Positions 14,609-24,521 are shown, numbered from the stretch's first letter. The stretch is DNA of 32,199 nucleotides from Dysgonamonadaceae bacterium (GCA_031284225.1 JAITAH010000371.1:1-32199); one strand, 5' to 3'. A program made the numbers and translations. The notes: a model not told the origin generated them from the letters alone.

Positions 14609-16801
14609 ATGAAACAAATCGTTTTTTTCTTGTTTTTTGTGTCTTCTGCCGTATTCGGACAGAACAATCCGTTCATTAAACATATTTATACGGCAGATCC
14701 TTCGGCGCATGTTTGGTCGGATGGCAGACTGTATGTTTATGCTTCTCACGACATTGATCCGCCGCGCGGTTGCGACCTGATGGATGAATATCATGTTTTT
14801 TCAACCAGCGATATGGTTAATTGGGTTGATCATGGCGAAATCTTGCGTGCCAGCCAAGTTCCCTGGGGCGAACCGCTCAGAAATAACGCCAAACTCATGT
14901 GGGCGCCCGACTGCGCATACAAAAACGGTAAATACTATTTCTATTTTCCGCATCCGAACAAAGATCCCTGGGGTAGAAACTGGAAAATCGGAGTTGCCGT
15001 AAGCGATAAACCCGCTTCAGGATTCAAAGTACTTGATCATCCGATGCTCGGACTGCCCGAAAGCGGCCAGATCGACCCTTGCGTATTTGTGGATACCGAC
15101 GGTAAAGCCTACTTTTATTACGGCGGCGGCGGCAAATGTTTCGGCGCCAGGATGAAAGACAATATGTACGAAATCGACGGGGAACTGATACAGATGGAAG
15201 GCCTGGTAGATTTTCACGAAGCGACTTGGGTACATAAAAGGAACGGGATTTATTATCTTTCCTATTCCGACAATCACGACGAGGGGAATGATAAGGAAGG
15301 CGTCGCCGGCGATAACCGGATGAGGTATGCCACCAGCAAAAGTCCCCTGGGACCTTGGGAATATAAGGGAATCTACATGGATCCGACCGACAGCTATACC
15401 AATCACGGTTCTATCGTGGAATATAAGGGTCAATGGTATGCTTTTTACCATAACAGCGAACTATCGAAGCAAAACGGCAAATTCAACGACTGGACACGTT
15501 CCGTCTGCGTCGATAAACTGTATTACAATCCCGACGGTACCATCAAAAAAGTAAATCAAACCGACGGCCGGTTAAAAGCGGGCACGGCAAAGATAGACAT
15601 TTCGCCAACCAACCTCGCCAATAACCGTACCGTTCACGATCCGCTGTATGCGCGAAGTTTGATTTTGCAAATACAGGATACCCGTATCGCTTTTCTCTCA
15701 CTCGATTTGGGAGGATACACCAATCCGGCGCTGCTCAACAAGCTCAAAAAAGATTATGATTTGGACGAACTGTATTTCTGCCCTTCGCACACCCATTCGG
15801 GAGCGACCGACCGGAATACTATCGAAGAAAAACTGACGGCCATCATCCAAGAAGCGTCCGACAATCTGTTCGAAGCCAAATTATCGGGAGGAAACCGCCC
15901 TACCCCGCAATTGACGTTCAACCGGCTGATTATCCGCGACGATGGCCATGCTCGCGAAGCCTGGTACGCCGATCCGGAAGAGCATTTCCGCTACCTGAAC
16001 AAGGAACGGATTCCGTTCGGACCGGTTGATCCCTCTGTCGGAGTAATCCGCATTGACGACGCCAAGGGCAATCCTCGTGTCCTGATCATGAATTTTGCCT
16101 GCCATCCGGACGCTCTGGTAGATGTGCGATCCGTAGTTTCGGCAGATTACGTAGGCTATGCCACAAAATATGTCGAAAACGCTTTCGACAACAAGATAAA
16201 TTGCCTGTTTGTACAAGGCGGAGCCGGTAACCAGTGCTCGCTCTTCAAAACGCCCACCGACGGATCCGAACCTGAAAAGTTTTTCGATATGGTCGGACGA
16301 ATGGGAAAACTGCTTGGCATAGAAGCCGTCGCATTAGCAAAAGAACTCTATCCCAATCCTCATGAAAAACCAGGTATCCTGTTGAAAACCGACTCATTAG
16401 ATTTACCCAGCCGTTTCGAAAAAGATGTAGCAAGAATCCATTTTTCAACCATCCTGATCAATGATAAATACGCAATTGCCACTTTCCCCGGCGAACCGTT
16501 CATTAAATTCCAACTCGACTGGAAACGGGAAATAGGTCCTTACGCTGTGCCTTTCTTCTTCGGTTATGCCTGGAACGGCGGTCAATGGCCAACCTATGTA
16601 CCCGACGTCCGCTCGGCGGCTTTAGGCGGTTATGGAGCCGACTGGGGACCGGTTCGCGCGCCGGGTGGAGGCGAAGCCGTTATGACAAAACATTTGAATA
16701 ACTATTACGTAATCAAAGACCTTATGCGCACGACACAAGGTCCCGGCGATCATCGTCTCGACGACGGTACCATTATTTGGAAACCCGATTGGCAAAAATA
16801 A
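14609..16801 (+). CDS. Fusion of a GH43 glycoside hydrolase and a neutral ceramidase-like amidohydrolase
   Basis: A 730-residue protein with a signal peptide (1-18, ending VFGQ). Residues about 19-318 are a five-bladed GH43 propeller. The three family acids are visible: base Asp30 ([10 protein letters not shown]), pKa-modulating Asp156 ([11 protein letters not shown]) and general acid Glu204 (FHEATW). GH43 enzymes act on arabinose-, xylose- or galactose-type links. From about 322 (LKAGTAKIDISP) the protein is neutral/alkaline ceramidase-like. His394/His396 lie in PSHTHSGA, His499 in NFACHPDAL and Glu629 in FPGEPF, matching the zinc-ligand motifs of that family; GGAGNQCS (Ser544) corresponds to the nucleophile loop. 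Neutral ceramidases cleave the N-acyl bond of ceramide, but the substrate here is unknown. It is the first gene of the plus-strand operon. The GH43 part is paralogous to that of the gene at 20995. Confidence 0.87.
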   Translation: MKQIVFFLFFVSSAVFGQNNPFIKHIYTADPSAHVWSDGRLYVYASHDIDPPRGCDLMDEYHVFSTSDMVNWVDHGEILRASQVPWGEPLRNNAKLMWAPDCAYKNGKYYFYFPHPNKDPWGRNWKIGVAVSDKPASGFKVLDHPMLGLPESGQIDPCVFVDTDGKAYFYYGGGGKCFGARMKDNMYEIDGELIQMEGLVDFHEATWVHKRNGIYYLSYSDNHDEGNDKEGVAGDNRMRYATSKSPLGPWEYKGIYMDPTDSYTNHGSIVEYKGQWYAFYHNSELSKQNGKFNDWTRSVCVDKLYYNPDGTIKKVNQTDGRLKAGTAKIDISPTNLANNRTVHDPLYARSLILQIQDTRIAFLSLDLGGYTNPALLNKLKKDYDLDELYFCPSHTHSGATDRNTIEEKLTAIIQEASDNLFEAKLSGGNRPTPQLTFNRLIIRDDGHAREAWYADPEEHFRYLNKERIPFGPVDPSVGVIRIDDAKGNPRVLIMNFACHPDALVDVRSVVSADYVGYATKYVENAFDNKINCLFVQGGAGNQCSLFKTPTDGSEPEKFFDMVGRMGKLLGIEAVALAKELYPNPHEKPGILLKTDSLDLPSRFEKDVARIHFSTILINDKYAIATFPGEPFIKFQLDWKREIGPYAVPFFFGYAWNGGQWPTYVPDVRSAALGGYGADWGPVRAPGGGEAVMTKHLNNYYVIKDLMRTTQGPGDHRLDDGTIIWKPDWQK

Positions 16802-16832
16802 TTAAAATTTAATAATAAATAATTCTACAAAA

Positions 16833-18146
16833 ATGAAAACAGCAAAGATAATTTTTTCGATAATGGTCTTCTTTCTGGCATCCGCTCCGGCAATAGCCCA
16901 AAGAAACGTAACCATCAAACCTTTCCCCGAATCGCCCGACGTGGTTTCCGTTCTGGATTTCGGAGCCAAAGGCGACGGAAAAACCGACGATACGCAAGCC
17001 TTCCAAAAAGCGCTTGATTCTTTTGGAACACAAGGGGGAACCGTTTATGCTCCCAGAGGAACTTACTATTTCAAAGGAAGCCTGAACCTGCCGCAAGCGG
17101 TTACGCTGAAAGGCGCATTTGAATCGGTTCCTTCTCACAACGGTATCCGTAATGCCGGTTTGCCGAAACCGGGCGACGATGGCACTACCTTCTTAGTAAC
17201 CGGAGGACAGGGCAACGAACAGGCTACTCCTTTCATCACGCTTAATACAAACAGTACTTTACGCGGGGTTTTAATGTACTGGCCTACGCAAGATCCCGAA
17301 AAAGTTCCCGAAGCTTTTCCCTGGGCAATTGCTATGAGAGGAAAAAATCCGGCTGTACTTGATGTTGAATTACTTAATCCCTACAATGCTATCGACGCTT
17401 CAAAAAACGAGCGCGCCTTGATTCGCAATATCACCGGACAACCGCTGAGACGGGGCATCTTCGTCGATGGAATTTACGACATCGGCCGCATCGAAAACGT
17501 ACACTGGAATCCTTGGTGGAGTATGAAACCCGCCTTGTTCAACTGGCAAAAAGAAAACGGCGAAGCATTTATTTTTGAACGTACCGACTGGCATTATGTA
17601 CTGAATACTTTTTGCTACGGCTACAAAGTGGGCTACAAATTCGGAGCAAGTTCCGGAGGTACGGGAGCTTGTAACGGTAATTTCCTCGGTATCGGAGCCG
17701 ACGCCTGCCACAATTCGATTTTGGTTGAACAAAGCGCCTCTTTCGGGCTTCTCATTACTAACGGCGAATTTGTTGCAATGAACGGCGAAGACCCGACCAT
17801 GGTGGTTGTAACAAACTTTAACCGCGGAAATGTTCGCTTTGTAAATTGCGCTTTCTGGGGGCCTTGCAATCAGAACGCCAAAATTGACGGCCGCGGAACC
17901 GTTGGATTCTCCGACTGTATTTTCGTTCAATGGGACAGGAACAAAGAAAACAGGGCAGCTATTCAGGCTGTCGGAGGCTCTCTGCTCGTTCGCGGATGCG
18001 ACTTCGGAAGCTTGGCGCCCCAGGTTTCTATCGGGGAAAATGTTCAAAAAGCTATTGTTTCGGAAAACACAATGCGCGGTAAGGTAATTATCGACAACAA
18101 AGGTAAAAACACTTACATACAGGGGAACCTCGGAACGGAGCAATAA
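16833..18146 (+). CDS. Secreted right-handed beta-helix protein (pectate lyase superfamily type)
   Basis: A 437-residue protein with a signal peptide (about 1-22, ending PAIAQ). It then shows the hallmark start of the pectate_lyase_3 / parallel beta-helix superfamily, VSVLDFGAKGDGKTDDTQAF, followed by GGTVYAPRGTYYFKGSLNLP. Repeated beta-helix-like turns continue (RGNVRFVNCAFWGPCNQ, VGFSDCIFVQWDR, GSLLVRGCDFG). Relatives include polysaccharide lyases, rhamnogalacturonan- or polygalacturonan-acting enzymes and non-catalytic tailspike-like folds, so the reaction cannot be fixed. No classic GH28 catalytic Asp set is obvious. It lies 31 bases after the GH43-ceramidase gene, consistent with one transcript. 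It is probably periplasmic or surface-exposed and acts on a chain fragment of the same glycan. Confidence 0.82.
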   Translation: MKTAKIIFSIMVFFLASAPAIAQRNVTIKPFPESPDVVSVLDFGAKGDGKTDDTQAFQKALDSFGTQGGTVYAPRGTYYFKGSLNLPQAVTLKGAFESVPSHNGIRNAGLPKPGDDGTTFLVTGGQGNEQATPFITLNTNSTLRGVLMYWPTQDPEKVPEAFPWAIAMRGKNPAVLDVELLNPYNAIDASKNERALIRNITGQPLRRGIFVDGIYDIGRIENVHWNPWWSMKPALFNWQKENGEAFIFERTDWHYVLNTFCYGYKVGYKFGASSGGTGACNGNFLGIGADACHNSILVEQSASFGLLITNGEFVAMNGEDPTMVVVTNFNRGNVRFVNCAFWGPCNQNAKIDGRGTVGFSDCIFVQWDRNKENRAAIQAVGGSLLVRGCDFGSLAPQVSIGENVQKAIVSENTMRGKVIIDNKGKNTYIQGNLGTEQ

Positions 18147-18244
18147 ACGCTCCCCAACGACCGTTATGTTATTGCGATTGGATAATTTACACAAATTTAA
18201 CTCAACACGAATAAACAATACCATAATTAATTAATTATTTATTT

Positions 18245-19459
18245 ATGAACAGATTACTTTTATTATCAACTCTTGTGTTTCTATGCGTCAATGCAAGCGC
18301 CCAGAAATACGATTCGTATAAAGGCCTGGTTATGGCAGGTTATCAAGGCTGGTTCAGTTGTCCCGGCGACGGTTCCGACCGCGGCTGGTATCACTACTGC
18401 GGACGGGACGGTTTATTCCAACCTGGAATCTGTACCATCGACATGTGGCCCGACGTTTCGGAATACCCGAAAACCTATAAAACCGCATTTACATTCGCCG
18501 ACGGAAGTCCTGCCTACGTGATGAGCGAATACGATGAATCGACGGTAGCAACTCATTTCCGCTGGATGAAGGAATATGGTATCGACGGCGTTTTTGTACA
18601 ACGTTTTGTGGCCGAAATCAAACGTCCTCAAAGTTACAATCAACTGAACAAGGTGTGGCAATCGGCCATCGGCGCCGCAAATGCTAACGGCCGCGCCATC
18701 AGCATCATGTACGACCTCAGCGGTATGGTTCCGGGCGATGAACAGTTAGTCCTCAGCGACATAGACGCTATCGCCGCTAAATATGACCTCCGGGAGCGAA
18801 AAAAGAATCCGTCTTACCTTCATCATAACGGTAAACCTTTGGTTGCCGTTTGGGGCGTCGGATTCAACGACCGCCGCCGGTATGGTTTCAAGGAAGCGGA
18901 AATCATCATTGATGCGCTCATCCAACGGGGATTCAGCATCCTCATCGGCGTTCCGACCTATTGGCGCGAGTTTGGCAACGATACAATGAACGATCCCGAA
19001 CTACATCGCCTCATCAAAAAATGTGACATCGTTATGCCTTGGTTCGTAGGACGTTACAACGAAGAAGGTTTCCCGCCTTTTGAAAAATTGGTGAAAGACG
19101 ATATTGCCTGGTGCAAGACAAACAAGGTCGATTATGCGCCGCTGGCTTTCCCTGGTTTTTCGTGGGTAAACATGAATAAAAATTCCCGTCCGATTCCTCG
19201 CAATCGCGGCAGTTTCTATTGGAGGCAACTATCGAGCCACATTGCCAATGGAGCAGAAATGATTTATTTGGCCATGTTTGATGAAATCGACGAAGGAACT
19301 GCCATTTTCAAATGTGCAACCAACGTTCCCGTCGGCGAAAGTTTTTTCCTGCCTCTCGATGCGGATTTAGGAAACGATTATTATCTTTTCCTGGCAGGCT
19401 CGGCCGGTAAAATACTGAAAAAGGAATTGCCGCTGACGACAACTGTTCCGACAAGATAA
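18245..19459 (+). CDS. GH71/GH99-like glycoside hydrolase
   Basis: A 404-residue protein with a signal peptide (1-20, ending NASAQ). It begins YDSYKGLVMAGYQGWFSCPG and contains VATHFRWMKEYGIDGVFVQR, ISIMYDLSGM and KPLVAVWGVGF, as in proteins annotated GH71/99-like. Near the C-terminus the motif MFDEIDEGTAIFK places Glu347 and Glu350 three residues apart. That is the spacing of the two catalytic glutamates in GH99 endo-alpha-mannosidases; the equivalence is my inference. GH99 acts inside alpha-mannosides, and GH71 on alpha-1,3-glucan. Endo-mannosidase activity would fit the GH92 gene in the same locus. It follows the beta-helix gene after a 98-base AT-rich gap with no obvious promoter and is 19 bases upstream of the tandem hydrolase gene. 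Confidence 0.84.
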   Translation: MNRLLLLSTLVFLCVNASAQKYDSYKGLVMAGYQGWFSCPGDGSDRGWYHYCGRDGLFQPGICTIDMWPDVSEYPKTYKTAFTFADGSPAYVMSEYDESTVATHFRWMKEYGIDGVFVQRFVAEIKRPQSYNQLNKVWQSAIGAANANGRAISIMYDLSGMVPGDEQLVLSDIDAIAAKYDLRERKKNPSYLHHNGKPLVAVWGVGFNDRRRYGFKEAEIIIDALIQRGFSILIGVPTYWREFGNDTMNDPELHRLIKKCDIVMPWFVGRYNEEGFPPFEKLVKDDIAWCKTNKVDYAPLAFPGFSWVNMNKNSRPIPRNRGSFYWRQLSSHIANGAEMIYLAMFDEIDEGTAIFKCATNVPVGESFFLPLDADLGNDYYLFLAGSAGKILKKELPLTTTVPTR

Positions 19460-19478
19460 CATAAAAAAAATCAGTATC

Positions 19479-20993
19479 ATGAATTTATTATTTCAAAAAA
19501 ATCTGAATACCTGGGGAAAACGGTTTTTGGTTTTCCTGTCTATCATCCTTTTCGCCGGATTTTCAAGCCATGCGCAATCATTTACCGGAGAAAAAACATC
19601 GTGGCACGGTTTCGATCGTTACGATTTTGTCATTAACGAAAAAACGCTGCAAATCAAGCCGGTAAAAGCGACGCAACGCGAAGGTAACGGCGTAGCTAAT
19701 CCTGAAAAAGGAACCAGACGCTGCATTATAGTTGTTCCGAAACAGGCTGCGAAAGGAAATCCCTGGTCGTGGCGCGGTTGCTATTGGGATCATCAGCCTC
19801 AGGCCGAAATAGAACTCCTGAAAAGGGGATTCCATATTGCTTTCATCACTACCGATCCCGATGAAACATGGGACGTCTGGTACAAGTTCCTGACCGAAGA
19901 ACACGGTCTATCGCCCCGCCCGGCATTCATCGGCATGAGTCGGGGCGGCGCCAATGCTTTCACCTGGGGAACCGGTCATCCCGACAAAGTTTCAGCCATC
20001 TGTGCCGACAATCCGGGTCTTTCACAAAAAAGTTTGATGAGCATGGATTTACTTGCGGCAAATGATGTTCCCCTCTTGAATATCTGCGGAAGCATCGACC
20101 CGATACTGAACAATACTTATTCCATACAAGGCATTTACCACGGAAACGGAGGACGCATGTCGGTTCTTATCAAAGACGGTTCGGCGCACCATCCTCACAG
20201 CCTGCAAAATCCCAATGTTATTGCCGATTTTATTGAGCAAAGTTTTAAGGAAACTCCAGCGGAAAAACCGGCTTTTGTACCCGAAAGATTCAAACGCACT
20301 CATTTTTACAGCACAACGCCGCGTTATGCCTATGCCAAGGACGAAAAATTATGGATTACATCGTGGGGACCCTATTTCACAGGAAACTACCAGAGGTACG
20401 CCTTTTCGCTGCAAGGCGTGGAAGGCTCCGTTACGGTCATTACGCCCCAACAGGCAGCCCAAGGCAATCCGTGGATTTTCCGTTGCCAGCAACAGGACGG
20501 CCATTCGGCAGTCGATTTGGAACTTCTGGCACGCGGATTCCATATCGTGGTAGCGCCCGTACCTTACAATGCAGACGGGCCTCTGTTCAACCAATGGACC
20601 AGTGTTTATAACTATTTGACGGAAAAAGGATTTTCACAAAAACCGATCCTGGCAGGAAGCGGAGCCGCCACCGGAGAAGTCTATGCCTGGGCTATTGAAA
20701 ACCCTGATAAAGTTTCGGGAATTTACGGCGAAAATCCCATTCTGCGGTCGTCGCTTGCAAAAATTCAACCTTTGGATAATCTGAAACCGCTGGCTACCGC
20801 GAAAATACCTATACTGCACGCTTGCGGAAGCCTCGATCCGAATCTCAAATCGCAAACAAACGAAGTAAAAAAACGCTATTCGGGAAAAATGACCGTTATT
20901 CTTGATGCGGGAAGAGCGCATTACCCGATGGAACCGAACGACCCGCAAAAAATAGCAGGATTGATTGAAAATATGATAAATAATTCCAGATAA
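19479..20993 (+). CDS. Tandem alpha/beta hydrolase; second domain lacks the catalytic serine
   Basis: A 504-residue protein with a signal peptide (about 1-33, ending SSHAQ). It consists of two homologous halves (about 34-260 and 270-504). Shared landmarks are KGNPWSWR versus [19 protein letters not shown] versus [20 protein letters not shown] versus [16 protein letters not shown] versus CGSLDPN and DGSAHHPHS versus [10 protein letters not shown]. Half 1 has the nucleophile elbow GMSRGG with Ser154. In half 2 the aligned stretch is GSGAATG, putting Gly395 where Ser should be, while the Asp and His loops remain. So half 1 is probably an active esterase-like enzyme and half 2 a pseudo-enzyme or binding domain. 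One base separates its stop from the next ATG, indicating translational coupling. Deacylation of glycans is plausible but not shown. Confidence 0.85.
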   Translation: MNLLFQKNLNTWGKRFLVFLSIILFAGFSSHAQSFTGEKTSWHGFDRYDFVINEKTLQIKPVKATQREGNGVANPEKGTRRCIIVVPKQAAKGNPWSWRGCYWDHQPQAEIELLKRGFHIAFITTDPDETWDVWYKFLTEEHGLSPRPAFIGMSRGGANAFTWGTGHPDKVSAICADNPGLSQKSLMSMDLLAANDVPLLNICGSIDPILNNTYSIQGIYHGNGGRMSVLIKDGSAHHPHSLQNPNVIADFIEQSFKETPAEKPAFVPERFKRTHFYSTTPRYAYAKDEKLWITSWGPYFTGNYQRYAFSLQGVEGSVTVITPQQAAQGNPWIFRCQQQDGHSAVDLELLARGFHIVVAPVPYNADGPLFNQWTSVYNYLTEKGFSQKPILAGSGAATGEVYAWAIENPDKVSGIYGENPILRSSLAKIQPLDNLKPLATAKIPILHACGSLDPNLKSQTNEVKKRYSGKMTVILDAGRAHYPMEPNDPQKIAGLIENMINNSR

Positions 20994-20994
20994 A

Positions 20995-23900
20995 ATGAAA
21001 AAATCATCCATTCTTACCGTACTCGCAGTTTTATTTGTAAACATCTGTATCGCACAGAACAACCCTTTTGTCAGAGATTTATACGTCGCCGATCCTTCGG
21101 CGCACGTTTGGGTGGACGGACGATTGTACGTCTATCCGTCTCATGATGTTGACCCGCCGCGCGGTTGCGATTTGATGGATCGCTATCACGTCTATTCTAC
21201 CGACGACATGACGAACTGGACGGATCACGGCGAAATCCTCAACTCCTCGCAAGCGCCTTGGGGACGCAAGGAAGGCGGTTTTATGTGGGCGCCCGATTGC
21301 GCCTACAAAAACGGCGTTTACTATTTTTATTTTCCCCATCCGAGCGGAACTGATTGGAACAATACCTGGAAAATCGGAGTGGCTACCAGCAAAAGCCCCG
21401 TCAGCGATTTCAAGGTTCAAGGGTATTTTGCCAATATCGATTCGTTTGCCATGATCGATCCCTGCGTATTTGTCGATACCGACAAACAGGCTTACTTCTA
21501 TTATGGCGGAGGAGGAAAATGCAAAGGCGGAAAACTGAAAGACAATATGGTGGAATTGGATGGCAATTTACAGGACATGACCGGTTTGGACGATTTCCAT
21601 GAAGCCGCCTGGGTATTCAATCGTCAGGGAAAGTATTACTTGATGTATGCCGATAATTTCCGGGGACATAACCGCCTGCAATACGCCGTGAGCAACCATC
21701 CGCTGGGACCCTGGACGTCAAAAGGAGTGATTTTAGACCCCGTAAGCTCGGATACCAGCCACGGCTCTATCGTGGAATACCGGGGCGAATGGTATCTTTT
21801 CTACCATACTTGCGACATTTCGGGACAGGGAAACCTTCGTTCGATTTGTTATGATAAGCTCTATTTTAATCCCGACGGAACGATTCGGAAAGTCAAACAA
21901 ACGCAGAATCTGCCGGCAAGCCTCCGGAAAAATGCCATTTCCGCCAACTGGTCGGATCGCGCGGTTTTCGACGGAGAAAACGGAACGGTTCCGGTCGGCA
22001 AAAACTTGCTTTGGTATCGTCAACCGGCCAAAGTTTGGGAAGAAGCCCTTCCGATTGCCAACGGACGCTTAGGCGCTATGGTTTTCGGCGGCGTTGCCGA
22101 CGAACGCATCCAGTTGAATGAAAATACGCTCTGGGACGGTCGTCCTCTCGATCCCAACAATCCGGAAGGATTGAAAGCGCTGCCGGAAGTACAACGCCTT
22201 TTATTCGAAAATAAAAACAACGAAGCCGTAAAATTAGCCGAACAAACGATGATGGGAAATCCTAACCGGGTGAAATCGTATCAAACGCTGGGCGAATTAT
22301 GGTTCGATACGCCCGAAGTTGCGGTCGGAAACTATATTCGCCGCCTCGACCTGTCCACCGGAATAACGACGGTTCAGTATTCTTCGGGCGGCGTAAATTA
22401 TACCCGCGAATATTTTGCTTCGGCGCCGGACAATGTAATAGTGGTCCGCATTACCGCCGACCGGAAACAGAAAATAAATCTCTCGCTGACCTTGCGCCGG
22501 GAACGGGACGCTCGCGCCCTGCCGGTTCCTTCCGATCCGAATTCCCTGCTCCTGAGCGGGAGAATTTCGCAGGGGAACAGGGGCGGAAGAGAGCAATCGG
22601 CAGCCGGCAACCGGACGGCGTGGAAAGGCTTGGATTTTGCGGCGCAAGTGAAAGCGGTTGCAGAAAACGGTAGCGTTACGGTTGACAGCGATCCGTTTTC
22701 CCATACCAACCGGTTGACGGTGGAAAGCGCCGACGCGCTTACGCTTTATATTACCGGCGCAACCGATTATCCCGGCATGGAGAATCTGGCAAAAGGCGTC
22801 GTTGCGTTTTCCGGCGACCCGAAGAAAAAATGCGAAGAAACCCTTGCCAAAGCGATTTCGCTATCGTATAAATCCTTGAAATCGGCTCATATTGCCGACC
22901 ATCAAAACTTTTTCAACCGGGTATCGCTCGATTTGGGAACGGTTCCGGCGGCAATCGAGGCGCTTCCTACCGACGAAAGGCTTGCCTTAGCGCGCAAAAC
23001 AGGCTATCCGGACTTGGGGTTGGTGGAAACTTATTTCCAGTTCGGACGTTATTTGCTGATCGGTTCGTCTCGCCCCGGCGGAATGCCCGCCAATTTACAG
23101 GGTCTTTGGTGCTGGCAGTTGAACGCTCCCTGGAACGCTGATTTTCATACCAATATCAATTTACAGATGAATTATTGGCCGGCCGAAATCGCTAATCTTT
23201 CGGAACTTCATACCCCGCTTTTCGATCTGATCGACATGCTCGTCAAACCCGGCGAGAAATCGGCAAAAACTATTTACGGCGCCCGTGGATGGGTAGTTCA
23301 CCACCTGACCGACGCCTGGGGCTTTACCGCTCCGGCCGACGGCCCGCAAGGTATCTGGCCGATGGGATCGGCCTGGCTCGCGCTGCATCCCTGGGAACAT
23401 TATGTTTTTACCGGCGATACGGCGTTCCTCGCCCAACGCGGATACCCGATAATGAAAGGCGCCGCTCGGTTTATTCTGGATTTTCTGGTCGATGCGCCGG
23501 CCGGAACGGCTTATGCGGGAAAGCGGGTTACCAATCCGTCGTATTCGCCGGAAAACTCGTTTATTCTTCCTAACGGCGAACATTCGGTTTTTACTTACGG
23601 CGCTACTATGGATTTGGAAATTATTCATAACCTGCTCACAAACTGTATTGCCGCAAGCAAAGCGCTAAATACGGACAAGGATTTTCGGGCGGAATGTGAA
23701 AAAACGCTGAAACGGTTACCCGCTATCCAAATCAGCAAGACAAGCGGACGGATTCTCGAATGGGCGGAAGATTATCAGGAAGTCGAGCCTCGCCACCGCC
23801 ACACGTCCCATCTTTTCGGGCTTCATCCGGGCAATCAGATCACCGCGGCAGGTACGCCCGCGCTGGCCGAAGCGGCACGCAAAACGCTCATTGCCCGCGG

Positions 23901-24360
23901 AGACGACGGCACCGGTTGGGGACTCGCCTGGAAAATCAATATGTGGAACCGGCTTCACGACGGCGATCACGCCTACCAGTTGCTTTCTGTCCTGCTTAGC
24001 CGCAAAACCTTGCCGAATTTGTTCGACGACCACCCGCCTTTCCAGATCGACGGAAACTTCGGCGCCACGGCCGCCATCGCCGAAATGCTCTTGCAAAGTC
24101 AGTTACAGACTCGCGACGGCCGGTTCGAAATCCAGTTGCTTCCTGCATTGCCGGCGGCTTTTGCATCGGGTTCGGTTAAAGGATTGCGCGCCCGGGGCGG
24201 TTATGAAATCAATATCGACTGGAAAGACGGAAAATTAGTTTCTGCCGAAATAAAGAACATTAACGGGAAAAAATCGCTTCCCGTCCGCTATAAAAACTCG
24301 GTAAAAACCGTTTCCGTTTTGCCCGGAGCATCCGTCCTGATTCCGGCGGAAGCGTTCTGA
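20995..24360 (+). CDS. Two-enzyme fusion: GH43 plus GH95 (alpha-L-fucosidase-type)
   Basis: A 1121-residue protein with a signal peptide (1-21, ending CIAQ). Residues about 22-303 are GH43, with Asp33 ([10 protein letters not shown]), Asp155 ([10 protein letters not shown]) and Glu203 (FHEAAW) as the three expected acids. After a short linker, about 338-1121 is a complete GH95 enzyme. It begins [20 protein letters not shown] and has [20 protein letters not shown], the Asn pair in [12 protein letters not shown], general acid Glu922 (RILEWAEDY), [14 protein letters not shown] and Asp1019 (FQIDGNFG). GH95 removes alpha-L-fucose or L-galactose; GH43 usually removes arabinose- or xylose-type residues. 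The fusion suggests both sugars lie close together on the substrate. The GH43 half is a close paralog of that at 14609 (53 of the first 69 mature residues identical). It is the last gene of the operon. Confidence 0.93.
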   Translation: MKKSSILTVLAVLFVNICIAQNNPFVRDLYVADPSAHVWVDGRLYVYPSHDVDPPRGCDLMDRYHVYSTDDMTNWTDHGEILNSSQAPWGRKEGGFMWAPDCAYKNGVYYFYFPHPSGTDWNNTWKIGVATSKSPVSDFKVQGYFANIDSFAMIDPCVFVDTDKQAYFYYGGGGKCKGGKLKDNMVELDGNLQDMTGLDDFHEAAWVFNRQGKYYLMYADNFRGHNRLQYAVSNHPLGPWTSKGVILDPVSSDTSHGSIVEYRGEWYLFYHTCDISGQGNLRSICYDKLYFNPDGTIRKVKQTQNLPASLRKNAISANWSDRAVFDGENGTVPVGKNLLWYRQPAKVWEEALPIANGRLGAMVFGGVADERIQLNENTLWDGRPLDPNNPEGLKALPEVQRLLFENKNNEAVKLAEQTMMGNPNRVKSYQTLGELWFDTPEVAVGNYIRRLDLSTGITTVQYSSGGVNYTREYFASAPDNVIVVRITADRKQKINLSLTLRRERDARALPVPSDPNSLLLSGRISQGNRGGREQSAAGNRTAWKGLDFAAQVKAVAENGSVTVDSDPFSHTNRLTVESADALTLYITGATDYPGMENLAKGVVAFSGDPKKKCEETLAKAISLSYKSLKSAHIADHQNFFNRVSLDLGTVPAAIEALPTDERLALARKTGYPDLGLVETYFQFGRYLLIGSSRPGGMPANLQGLWCWQLNAPWNADFHTNINLQMNYWPAEIANLSELHTPLFDLIDMLVKPGEKSAKTIYGARGWVVHHLTDAWGFTAPADGPQGIWPMGSAWLALHPWEHYVFTGDTAFLAQRGYPIMKGAARFILDFLVDAPAGTAYAGKRVTNPSYSPENSFILPNGEHSVFTYGATMDLEIIHNLLTNCIAASKALNTDKDFRAECEKTLKRLPAIQISKTSGRILEWAEDYQEVEPRHRHTSHLFGLHPGNQITAAGTPALAEAARKTLIARGDDGTGWGLAWKINMWNRLHDGDHAYQLLSVLLSRKTLPNLFDDHPPFQIDGNFGATAAIAEMLLQSQLQTRDGRFEIQLLPALPAAFASGSVKGLRARGGYEINIDWKDGKLVSAEIKNINGKKSLPVRYKNSVKTVSVLPGASVLIPAEAF

Positions 24361-24374
24361 ACTTCTCTCTGCAT

Positions 24375-24521
24375 AAGAGGCTGTGTCAAAAGTAACAGAA
24401 CCGTCATTGCAAGGGCGTTTCGCTCGAAGCAATCCATTGATAATTAATAATCTGGTTTGTTTCCTGCTTCGTTCCGTGTAGTTCGCAATGACGAAAAATC
24501 GACCTTTTGACACACCCTCTT
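24375..24521. mobile_element. MITE-like nested inverted repeat (147 bases, no coding capacity)
   Basis: The terminal 18-base arms AAGAGGCTGTGTCAAAAG (24375-24392) and CTTTTGACACACCCTCTT (24504-24521) are inverted copies with one mismatch. Inside, CGTCATTGC (24402-24410) pairs with GCAATGACG (24485-24493), and CGAAGCA (24425-24431) with TGCTTCG (24465-24471), so the whole can fold into a long hairpin. There is no ORF. The structure fits a non-autonomous miniature element or a large palindromic repeat; it may also end transcription of the enzyme operon. No clear target-site duplication is visible. The rest of the 348-base gap (24522-24708) holds only the promoter of the DUF4492 gene. Confidence 0.6.

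Noticed and set aside
17400..18224. 274-codon open frame on the minus strand
   Set aside because: Antisense to the beta-helix gene; no family features. The plus frame has the signal peptide and superfamily motif.
18147..18244. Separate promoter for the GH71/99-like gene
   Set aside because: The 98-base AT-rich gap has no TAnnTTTG box; the gene is probably read from the upstream operon promoter.
1..24360. Hybrid two-component sensor, ECF sigma/anti-sigma pair, or sulfatase genes expected in some glycan loci
   Set aside because: None of the reading frames shows histidine kinase, receiver, sigma-factor or sulfatase (CxPSR) motifs; they may lie left of the window.
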